A stretch of 33,147 nt of DNA from CAZLMW01 sp964560875 (GTDB lineage Bacteria > Myxococcota_A > UBA9042), in NCBI GenBank assembly GCA_964560875.1, contig CAZLMW010000092.1, positions 1-33,147 of the forward strand, read 5' to 3'. Shown piece after piece: positions 26,635-33,147 of the stretch. The translations under genes were made by a program, and so were the position numbers. The notes below the pieces were generated by a model that did no database searches, had not been told where the DNA came from, and saw nothing but the letters and a program-made list of their open reading frames with translations. How positions within the stretch are numbered: the first letter of the stretch is position 1; each line of letters opens with the position of its first letter.

Positions 26635-29600
26635 CTACCACTGTTTGCAGAACAGTTTCTTGAAGCTGTAGTTGTGCGCGTCGGCGATGTACACGGTCCA
26701 CATCCCGTCGCTGCCAAGCCCGAGCGGGTTGTTGAACTGCGCCTTGAGCGCGTCGGTGTTGCTCGCCGAACCAGGTTTGGTGGGGATGCCGGCGATGGTG
26801 GAGACGTGGCCGTCGCGGTCGATAAGGCGCGCGGTCTGGTTGATGGACTCGATCACAACGCCGTCTCCGGTCGCGATCCGGACGATGTCGCGGGGCAGGT
26901 AGAAGAGCGCGCCGGCGCCATCGCCGTCGTTGTGACCAAACTTCGTGGTGGCCTTGGGCCCGGCGCCCGCGAGCGTGGTGACCGCGGCGCCTTTGGCGAT
27001 GCGGATGGCGTGGTTGCCCTCGTCGGCGATCCACACGTGCCCGGTCTCGGGGTCTTCGGACACACCGGATGGCAAGTTGAATCGCGCGCTCAAGCCGGCC
27101 GCGTTGACATAGCCGTTCGGTGCCGTGGTCAACAACGGCCCCCACTGGATGGTCGACGCGCCGGCTGCCGTGAGCCGCCGGATCCGGTGCCCCTCGCGTT
27201 CGGCGACGAGGAGCATGCCGTTTTGACGTCGCGCCAACCCGCGCGGGTAATAGAAGTGAGCGCCGGAGCCGGTTCCATCCTTGTGCCCGGCAGTGCCACC
27301 CGCGATGACCTTGGCGACATTGCTCGAGCCGATCGTCACCGACCAGATCTTGTGGTCCCCGCCCCACTCCGCGACGTGCAACAGGTCGTCGCTGGCGATG
27401 ATCGACCCCGGCGACTTGATGAGCGTGCTGCCGCCGTTGGGTGTCTTGAGCTTGAGGGTGGTCACGACCCCGGATGGGCTGATACGAGCCAGGCGATTGA
27501 TGTTCTTGTCGACCACGTAAAGATCACCGGTCTTGTGCCAGGCGATATCGAAGGGAAGCTGGAACGCGCCGGGTTTGCCGTCTTGTTGCGCTGGGAAACC
27601 CGTCCCCGCGATGGTTTCGACGCGCCAGGCCTTGCAGTCCTTCCACTTGCACTGCGCGTCGCACTTGCCTTTGTGGCTCGGGATGCCGGGATCGCACTGC
27701 TCGTTTGCGGTCGCCTCGACGACCCCGTTGCCGCACTGCTTGTTCTGCTTGTTGACGCACACAGACGCTTGACACTCCTTGTTGGCCCCGCACGACGTGC
27801 CGTCCTTGTGCGGCAGGTTGTGGCAGGTCCCGTGGAGCAGCCCACACTGGTCGTCGGTACACGGGTTCTTGTCGTCGCACAGCGACTTGTCGAGGGTGTT
27901 GAAGCCAACGCAGCTGCCGCTCTTGCAGCCGTCGTTGATGGTGCACTTGGCGCCGTCGTCGCAAGCCGTTCCTTCGTGAGCCGGGGACGCCGCGCACTTG
28001 CCCGTCTTCGGATCGCAATAGGCGACGCTGCAGGGTGCCTTGGTGGTGCAAGCGAGCGGCTTGACCACTTTCTTCACGCACTTGCCCGACGCGCACACCA
28101 GCGTTGCCTTGCACTTATCGCCGTCGCCGAACTGCGCACAATCTGCGTCGGTTGTGCAGGCCGAGATGTCGGTGCCGGACTTGCACGCGCCCTTTTCACA
28201 CGAATCCGACTTGGTCGCCGGGTTGCCGTCATCGCAGGGCGTATTCGGTGACGCCTGGTCGGCCGCGCACTTGCCGGTCTTGACGTCGCAGGTGTTGACG
28301 ATGCAAGGGGCCGCGCTCGATGGCGGGCAGACGACAATCGTCTTCACATTCACGACGCATTGCCCGGACTGCCCCGCGACCTTGACGCACTTGAGCGTCC
28401 CGTTGCAGGCGTTGCCGTCTTCCTTGGCCTTGCAGTCGGCGTCGCTTTGACAACCGCACGTATTGACGCTCGCGAGGCATTTTCCGCTCTTGCATTTGTC
28501 ATCCTGGGTGCAGCTTGTGTTGTCGGCGTCACACCCAAGACCGTTGTTCCGCGCCGTCATCACGCATTTGCCGGTCTTCTTCTGGCAGACGTTGCTGACA
28601 CACACCGTATCGTCGACCGATGGGCACTTGATCTTGGTCGCGTGGTTGAGCTCGCAGGTGAACGGCTGCTTGGTCTTGTCGCAGTACAGGGTGCCGTTGC
28701 ACACATCGCCGTCGTCTTTGGTGACGCAGTCGTTGTCGGTCTTGCACTCGCAGAGGTTTGCGCCCGCCTGGCAGACGCCCTTTTTGCAGCTATCGCCGAC
28801 CGTGCACGGGTTGCCGTCGTAGCACTTGCCGAACGCGTTGACGAAGACGGCTTTGCATTTGCCGGTCTTGGGCTGGCAGATGTTGCGGATGCACGCGGTG
28901 TCGTCGACGGTCGGGCAGGTGATGGCGGTGGCGGGGTTGTTCACGCACTGGCCGGTGACCTTGTTGCAGAAGAGGTTGCCGTTGCAGAGGTTGCCGTCCT
29001 CGTGTTTGAGGCAATCGGCGTCCGCCGCGCACTTGCAGGTGTTGGTGCCCGATGAGCAGGCCCCGGCTTTGCAGTGGTCGCCGATGGTGCACTTATCGCC
29101 GTCTTCGCAGGCGACGAGGTCGGCCTTGTTCTTGGCGCCGCACAGGCCCGTCTTGACGTCGCAGACGTTTGTGAAACAGCTGCCTGCCTTGGGATCGGCG
29201 CACTTGACGACGCTCGCCGGGTTGATCTTGCAGGTGTAGTCCTTCTTCTTGGATTTATCGCAGTACATCAAGCCGTTGCAGCCGTTTCCGTCGTCTTTCG
29301 CCACGCAATCGGCGGCCTTCTTGCACTCGCACAAGCTGGTCTTTCCCGCGGCGCATGAGCCCTTGCCGTCGCACGCGTCTCCGCTGCTGCAGACGTCCCC
29401 GTCGTCACATGCCACCGATGTCGGCTCGGGCGTAAACGCGCACTTTCCGGTGTCGGGGTGGCACTTGTTCGTGCGGCACGGCGTATCGGCGGCGTCGGTG
29501 CATTCGACCACGGACTTGGGGTTGAACTTGCAAACGTGCGGCTTGGCGCCAAGGTCGCAGAAGTACTTGGGCGCGCATTTGCCGAGCTTTTCATCGACCT

Positions 29601-30519
29601 CTTTCTGCTTGCCGAAACAGTCGCTGGTCGCCTTGCACTCGCAGATGTCGGCGCTGCCCACGCACTTTCCGGCCTTGCAGTGGTCGCCCGTGGTGCACAC
29701 GTCATCATCGTCACAGGCGGCACCATCTTTGGCGTTTTCGCACGGCACATCGACACACGCTGCCGCCGGGCCGGAGAACTTCTCGCACGCCGTGAGCGTC
29801 CCCGACGCGCAGCTCCGCTCGCCCTTGCACCGGGTCGCGACGACGACGCCGTTCTTCTCCTCGACCGCACACGACGTCGCCAGCGCCTCTTCCTCGGCGA
29901 CCTTCGAGCACGCGCAGGTGCCGAGCGTGGTGTTGTCCTTGGCGTCGACCTTGACGCAGGCCTTGGTCGTGCCACCGCCGACCTTCTGAGACAGCCGACA
30001 CGCATGACCCTCGGGGCACTGTTTGTCCGACGCGCATTGCACGCCGCAGAAGGAGCCGGCCGTCGTCCCGTAGTTGATGCACCACAGCGGCTTGGGCGCC
30101 GCGAATCCGCAGTGGTCATGTTTGGTGCACGGGCGGCAGGTCGTGCCAAATGTCGGCACGCAATAGCTCTGTTGGTCGGCGCCGCCGATGACGGTCGTGC
30201 AGGTGAAACCGTCCGCGCACGTGTCGAGGCAGCCCTTGGCACAGCGCTTGCCGTCAGGCGTGTCGATGCACAGGCCGGAGTCGCATTGACCATGGCCAAG
30301 GCATTTGCAGCCAGCTTCCCCCGGGCAGTCGCGGGCGTTGGCGGGCGTGTCGTCGGCTCGGCGAGAGCTCGTGTCCGCGGTGTCCGTTTCAACCGGAACT
30401 GCTCCGTCGAGCGTGTCGGACACGCCGGTCGCGACGTCGGGGCTGTCATCGCCCGGTCCACATCCGAACGTCGCAACGCACGCCACAACGCCGCAGAGCA
30501 CGAAGATTCGGAGGTGCAT
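26635..30519 (-). CDS. Lipoprotein with six ~95-residue Cys repeats and a C-terminal NHL propeller
   Basis: The protein is 1294 residues long. ATG 30519 gives MHLRIF, a hydrophobic core and a lipobox TFGC (Cys20); a GTG at 30531 would add four residues. After an Asp/Thr-rich linker, residues ~50-290 hold mixed Cys-rich segments. Six tandem ~95-residue repeats then span about residues 290-870. Each runs C-x-C...DC...DDGN.CNG.L.C...NPA..V.C...D..C..N.C..KTGKC...CDDGD.CT.GD.C..G.C. A CGNGVVEATANEQCDPG motif, known from Myxococcus Cys-rich repeat families, lies at ~920. Residues ~960-1290 form an NHL-type beta-propeller with cues VETIAGTG, LYVVDKNINRLARI, LLVAEREGHRIRRL and VWIADEGNHAIRI. NHL propellers bind proteins, RNA or glycans. 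The Cys repeats look like a disulfide-stiffened stalk presenting the propeller (inference). Confidence 0.85.
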   Translation of the reverse strand: MHLRIFVLCGVVACVATFGCGPGDDSPDVATGVSDTLDGAVPVETDTADTSSRRADDTPANARDCPGEAGCKCLGHGQCDSGLCIDTPDGKRCAKGCLDTCADGFTCTTVIGGADQQSYCVPTFGTTCRPCTKHDHCGFAAPKPLWCINYGTTAGSFCGVQCASDKQCPEGHACRLSQKVGGGTTKACVKVDAKDNTTLGTCACSKVAEEEALATSCAVEEKNGVVVATRCKGERSCASGTLTACEKFSGPAAACVDVPCENAKDGAACDDDDVCTTGDHCKAGKCVGSADICECKATSDCFGKQKEVDEKLGKCAPKYFCDLGAKPHVCKFNPKSVVECTDAADTPCRTNKCHPDTGKCAFTPEPTSVACDDGDVCSSGDACDGKGSCAAGKTSLCECKKAADCVAKDDGNGCNGLMYCDKSKKKDYTCKINPASVVKCADPKAGSCFTNVCDVKTGLCGAKNKADLVACEDGDKCTIGDHCKAGACSSGTNTCKCAADADCLKHEDGNLCNGNLFCNKVTGQCVNNPATAITCPTVDDTACIRNICQPKTGKCKAVFVNAFGKCYDGNPCTVGDSCKKGVCQAGANLCECKTDNDCVTKDDGDVCNGTLYCDKTKQPFTCELNHATKIKCPSVDDTVCVSNVCQKKTGKCVMTARNNGLGCDADNTSCTQDDKCKSGKCLASVNTCGCQSDADCKAKEDGNACNGTLKCVKVAGQSGQCVVNVKTIVVCPPSSAAPCIVNTCDVKTGKCAADQASPNTPCDDGNPATKSDSCEKGACKSGTDISACTTDADCAQFGDGDKCKATLVCASGKCVKKVVKPLACTTKAPCSVAYCDPKTGKCAASPAHEGTACDDGAKCTINDGCKSGSCVGFNTLDKSLCDDKNPCTDDQCGLLHGTCHNLPHKDGTSCGANKECQASVCVNKQNKQCGNGVVEATANEQCDPGIPSHKGKCDAQCKWKDCKAWRVETIAGTGFPAQQDGKPGAFQLPFDIAWHKTGDLYVVDKNINRLARISPSGVVTTLKLKTPNGGSTLIKSPGSIIASDDLLHVAEWGGDHKIWSVTIGSSNVAKVIAGGTAGHKDGTGSGAHFYYPRGLARRQNGMLLVAEREGHRIRRLTAAGASTIQWGPLLTTAPNGYVNAAGLSARFNLPSGVSEDPETGHVWIADEGNHAIRIAKGAAVTTLAGAGPKATTKFGHNDGDGAGALFYLPRDIVRIATGDGVVIESINQTARLIDRDGHVSTIAGIPTKPGSASNTDALKAQFNNPLGLGSDGMWTVYIADAHNYSFKKLFCKQW
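27900..29650 (-). repeat. Six tandem ~290-bp coding repeats (Cys-rich unit)
   Basis: Six diverged copies of a ~95-residue unit can be aligned by eye through CNG-x-L, the KTGKC-type motif and the closing CDDG-x-x-CT element. The last copy is the most degraded: it lacks the CNG step and several residues. Divergence is high enough that this is an old expansion, not recent slippage. Confidence 0.75.
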
Positions 30520-30713
30520 CGAGAAGCCCACGTTTGCCAGCAGGACGTCTAGCGTACGTTCAAACCCACGCCGGCGCGCCGCTCCTCACGCGCTATCTCG
30601 TCGGCCAGCTAGCGCCTCGGACCTGGTTTCGGTGGAGCACATACACACAGCTCGCGGCGGCGCCGGGGGGCTATTGGACCACCTCGGCGACCGCCGCGAC
30701 GGGCTGCTTCCCG
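30520..30713. other. Gap between carbonic anhydrase and NHL lipoprotein genes
   Basis: These 194 bases separate two minus-strand genes and must hold any promoter of the NHL lipoprotein. I see a TTGAAC at about 30563-30558 on the minus strand but no convincing -10 box at the right distance. There is no T-rich terminator after the carbonic anhydrase stop, only short GC-rich inverted repeats. Confidence 0.3.
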
Positions 30714-32192
30714 CTATTTGCCGGGTGCGACAGTGCGGGTGTTGAGTGGCTGCGTCGGCCGGTAGTTGTCGCTGAACAGGGTGGTGAAGGATTTTACCTG
30801 AGCGGTGCTCGCGGTCCGTGCCTCGCTGAACACGACCCAGGAAACGCCCTCGCTGCACGGCGGCGTCGTCAGCGACCCCTTGTACGTCCAGCCCTTCAGC
30901 TTGCCGGGCAGCAGTTTCATGAGGTCGATCTTGGCACCACTGACGTCCTTCGCCGGGCCTTCGTGGTCGGGGAGGTTGGCGAACAGCGGCTTGAGCGTCG
31001 CGTCTTCAGCGCCTTCGTCGATCAAGACTCCCAGCACGGCGAGTTTGCCGCCGGCGTCCGAGTGCACCATGTGCAGTTCGAGTGGCGCGTCACCACCACC
31101 GAGGGTGTGCTCGCTGTGCGCGTGCAAGTGGAACTGCAGCAAGTCGTATTTCGTGCCCCCCATCTTCATGGAACTGCCGGTAGGAACGTTGACCTGCACC
31201 GTGTGACCGTTGTTGAGCACGTTGACCGGGATCTCCTTGTAGTCGAACTCGAGCGTCGAGAAGTTGCCCGCGACGGTTTTGACGTCGTCGATGTCGATCG
31301 GGGACTGCTCTTTGCCGTCTTTGCACGTCTTAAACGCAGCGTCCAGGTCGCCCCAGTGGCTGGGACCCGTGTCGCCGTGGTAGCTCCAATGTCCGTGGCT
31401 CGCGCCGGCCTCGCCGCCGTCGATCTTGCGACCATTGAGCGGCGTAACAGGCCGAAAATTTGCCGAATATAGCCCGGTGAAGGCCGCTATCTGAGCTTCA
31501 CTCGCCTCGATCTTGTGGTCGAGCACGATCCATTTAACAGCTTCCGTGCACGGTGGCGTGGTGAACGAGCCGCTGTACCGCCAGCCCGTCATCGTAGCTG
31601 GCAGCAGCTTGTTGGCGTCCACCGTCGCGCCATCGACCTTCTTGGTGGTGTCGGCCGCAGTCGGCAGATTCGCGAACACGTCCTTGAGCGCCGCATTCTC
31701 CGCGCCCTTGTCGATGAAGACGCCGACGACTGCGTAGTTGCCGGCGGCTGAGGCATGCACCATGTGCATCTCGAGCGGGCTCGACTTGCCGTCCACGGTG
31801 TGCTCGCTGTGGGCGTGAAAGTGAAACTGCAGCAGATCATACTTCGTGCCGTCGACCTCAAGCTGACTGCCTTTGTCGTAGTTGACCTGGATCGTGTGAC
31901 CGTTGTTCACGACCGACAGAGCCGTTGTCTTGTAGTGGGGTTTGATATCCTTGTGCGTGCCGGCGGCGACAGCGTGGGCGTCGATGTCGATCGGCGACTG
32001 CGCCTTGCCGTTTTTGCACGGCGCGTACTCGGTCTTCAGATCGCCCCAATGGCTCGGAGCACCCTCGCCTGTGTACGACCAGTGCGGTTCATGCGCGGCT
32101 TCTTTGCCGTCGTCACCGTCCGAGCCGCACCCGCCAAAGCATAAGGCGGTCAGCGCCAAAAGCGCCACGCCATTTCGTCTCCACATCTTCAT
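30714..32192 (-). CDS. Tandem alpha-carbonic anhydrase lipoprotein (two complete catalytic domains)
   Basis: The protein is 492 residues long and would interconvert CO2 and bicarbonate outside the cytoplasm. The start at ATG 32192 is supported by GGAG (32202-32199) six bases upstream; ATG 32207 and ATG 32186 are alternatives. The lipobox FGGC gives Cys22. Domain 1 (~36-255) has zinc ligands His124, His126 and His143, proton-shuttle His99 (NNGH) and TTPPC at 211-215. Domain 2 (~267-488) has His355, His357, His374, shuttle His330 and TTPPC at 442-446. Cys60/Cys215 and Cys290/Cys446 fit the disulfide of bacterial alpha-class enzymes. Both domains start with HWSY and SHWGDL, so this is an internal duplication. 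Typical bacterial alpha enzymes have one domain of ~225-250 residues. With every key residue kept in both halves, both are probably active. Confidence 0.93.
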   Translation of the reverse strand: MKMWRRNGVALLALTALCFGGCGSDGDDGKEAAHEPHWSYTGEGAPSHWGDLKTEYAPCKNGKAQSPIDIDAHAVAAGTHKDIKPHYKTTALSVVNNGHTIQVNYDKGSQLEVDGTKYDLLQFHFHAHSEHTVDGKSSPLEMHMVHASAAGNYAVVGVFIDKGAENAALKDVFANLPTAADTTKKVDGATVDANKLLPATMTGWRYSGSFTTPPCTEAVKWIVLDHKIEASEAQIAAFTGLYSANFRPVTPLNGRKIDGGEAGASHGHWSYHGDTGPSHWGDLDAAFKTCKDGKEQSPIDIDDVKTVAGNFSTLEFDYKEIPVNVLNNGHTVQVNVPTGSSMKMGGTKYDLLQFHLHAHSEHTLGGGDAPLELHMVHSDAGGKLAVLGVLIDEGAEDATLKPLFANLPDHEGPAKDVSGAKIDLMKLLPGKLKGWTYKGSLTTPPCSEGVSWVVFSEARTASTAQVKSFTTLFSDNYRPTQPLNTRTVAPGK

Positions 32193-32198
32193 CGCAAT

Positions 32199-32202
32199 CT
32201 CC
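32199..32202 (-). promoter_or_regulatory. Ribosome binding site deciding the carbonic anhydrase start
   Basis: The minus strand reads GGAG six bases before ATG 32192. It is one of the few recognisable Shine-Dalgarno motifs in the window and selects this ATG over the upstream in-frame ATG at 32207. Confidence 0.55.
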
Positions 32203-32344
32203 GTCATAGGGCTCAAGACGACGCTACCGGCGCCGCCAGGCTTTCATGTTTGTCTTCGAGTCGGCGCCACGCGCTCCGTCAAATTCACGGACCGCGACCC
32301 AGATGGTTCTCTTCAGGCTTCTCGCTGTTCTCGCAGTTCTTGGT

Positions 32345-32375
32345 GTTCGTCGAGCTTTCGCCAAGTGAGACGAAC
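32345..32375 (-). terminator. Inverted repeat just after the partial gene, terminator candidate
   Basis: GTTCGTC (32345-32351) and GACGAAC (32369-32375) are perfect 7-base arms around a 17-base loop, beginning three bases after the stop of the right-edge gene. No T-run follows. The remaining gap to 32193 should hold the carbonic anhydrase promoter. A TTGACG lies at 32282-32277 on the minus strand, but its -10 partner is unclear. Confidence 0.3.
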
Positions 32376-32377
32376 CG

Positions 32378-33147
32378 TCAACCCGCGGTCAAGGCGGCCA
32401 AGGCCGTCTGCACCACTCCAACCCAATCGCGGGCAAACCCGCTGGCACCCATGCGCGGGTGGTAGTGGTCGAGCACCGAGCGCAAGGCGTTGACGTCGCG
32501 CCGACGTCGCAGCACGTGAATCGCCGCCGTCACGGCGCTCTCCGTGCCGGCTTTGTGCGCCCCGACCGCGACGCCAAGCGCGAACGGCCCCTGACCCGGG
32601 GAGCTATCAAACTCTGGCGCGCAGAGCTGTTCAACGAGGTACTGCCAACTTCCGGGGTGCGCGCTGCGATGGCCGGCAGCCGCCGCGCGCACAAATTTGA
32701 GCATCGCGGCGTCATTGGGGCTCACAGGGCTCAGCAAACGCCAGGCGATACGCACGTGCGCACCGACACTTGAGGACAGTACCTCGCGCAGCGCACCGAC
32801 AATCAGCGGATGCCGGCGGAGGGGGCCATCGCCGATCGATACGAGTATGACGTGAGCCACTGCGCCGCCGGTCGGCAGGTAGTCGGCAAGCGCTTGCGCT
32901 AGCCGGTCGAAGTGGTCGCGGACGTCGTCCCCCGCAGGGGCCGAAAACAACTTGGCGGGCCGTTGCCCGAGGCGGATCGCGAGACTCGCTGGCCGCGCGC
33001 ACTCGGCGTCGGGGCGCTCTTTTTTACGGTCAAATCGGCACTCGGTTGCCGCGGCTAGCGCGCCGTCCAGCACTTTGTAATAGTCGCGGACCGGGATCGG
33101 AACTTTGGCGAGGCGCGCGAGAGCAGCCGCGCGATCGAAGGGCGGTC
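32378..33147 (-). CDS. Uncharacterised helical protein, N-terminus cut by the window edge
   Basis: The minus-strand frame is open from the right edge to a TGA at 32378, giving 255 visible residues. The start lies outside; the GTG at 33073 is internal, because the frame upstream (FDRAAALARLAKVPIPVRDYY) reads as good protein. I do not recognise the family. The sequence is predicted mostly helical, with ~35-residue periodic helices such as RDHFDRLAQALADYL, NDAAMLKFVRAAAAGHRS and RDVNALRSVLDHYHPRMGA, suggesting a HEAT/ARM-like or other alpha-repeat fold. No signal peptide is visible because the N-terminus is missing, and there is no membrane segment in what is seen. It is followed by a gap and the carbonic anhydrase gene, and the inverted repeat after its stop suggests separate transcription. 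Confidence 0.7.
   Translation of the reverse strand, partial: PPFDRAAALARLAKVPIPVRDYYKVLDGALAAATECRFDRKKERPDAECARPASLAIRLGQRPAKLFSAPAGDDVRDHFDRLAQALADYLPTGGAVAHVILVSIGDGPLRRHPLIVGALREVLSSSVGAHVRIAWRLLSPVSPNDAAMLKFVRAAAAGHRSAHPGSWQYLVEQLCAPEFDSSPGQGPFALGVAVGAHKAGTESAVTAAIHVLRRRRDVNALRSVLDHYHPRMGASGFARDWVGVVQTALAALTAG

Noticed and set aside
26519..27367. Upstream extension of the giant protein frame
   Set aside because: It overlaps the NHL gene in another frame and is Arg/His-rich. A signal peptide and promoter place the start at 26518.
26530..28251. Plus-strand open frame of 573 codons opposite the NHL lipoprotein
   Set aside because: It crosses the intergenic promoter region and is antisense to the NHL propeller and Cys repeats. 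No recognisable motif.

Overview
This is a high-GC bacterial chromosome segment. It is packed with very large secreted or lipid-anchored proteins made of cysteine-rich repeats, LamG-like, parallel beta-helix, RCC1, NHL, somatomedin-B-like and kelch modules. That protein style, with near-universal lipoboxes and tightly packed operons, points to a Myxococcota or Bradymonadota-type (former Deltaproteobacteria) organism. This is an inference from protein style; no rRNA or other marker gene is present. I see no tRNA, rRNA, CRISPR array, insertion sequence or integrase.

Left part (1-2932, minus strand). A three-gene operon is read leftward: a stand-alone NifH/BchL-like iron-protein ATPase, a kelch-type lipoprotein whose start overlaps the ATPase stop, and the N-terminus of an RND/MMPL exporter that runs off the left edge. 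No NifD/NifK-like catalytic partner is visible.

3119-8355, plus strand. A polytopic GT-C-like membrane protein carries a lysine-rich repeat insert and an acidic, proline-rich tail. It is followed, with coding overlap or near-overlap, by a beta-helix lipoprotein. The 264-base convergent gap after it holds a hairpin and an unexplained coding-like periodicity.

8620-30519, minus strand. This is the centre of the window: about 22 kb with five consecutive genes. First comes a lipoprotein of six ~95-residue Cys repeats ending in an NHL propeller. Then, behind a good sigma70-like promoter, come a 3191-residue secreted mosaic protein, a membrane-anchored HEAT-repeat protein, a Cys-rich lipoprotein starting at TTG, and a lipoprotein with beta-helix and two LamG domains. 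The last four are joined by 6-base spacing or by overlapping stop and start codons, so they probably form one ~18 kb operon. They look like a surface complex for adhesion or recognition, with an accessory factor encoded in the middle. I consider this operon the strongest candidate for an undescribed system.

30714-33147, minus strand. A lipoprotein consists of two complete alpha-carbonic anhydrase domains in tandem, with all zinc ligands present in both. It is preceded by a helical protein of unknown function cut by the right edge.
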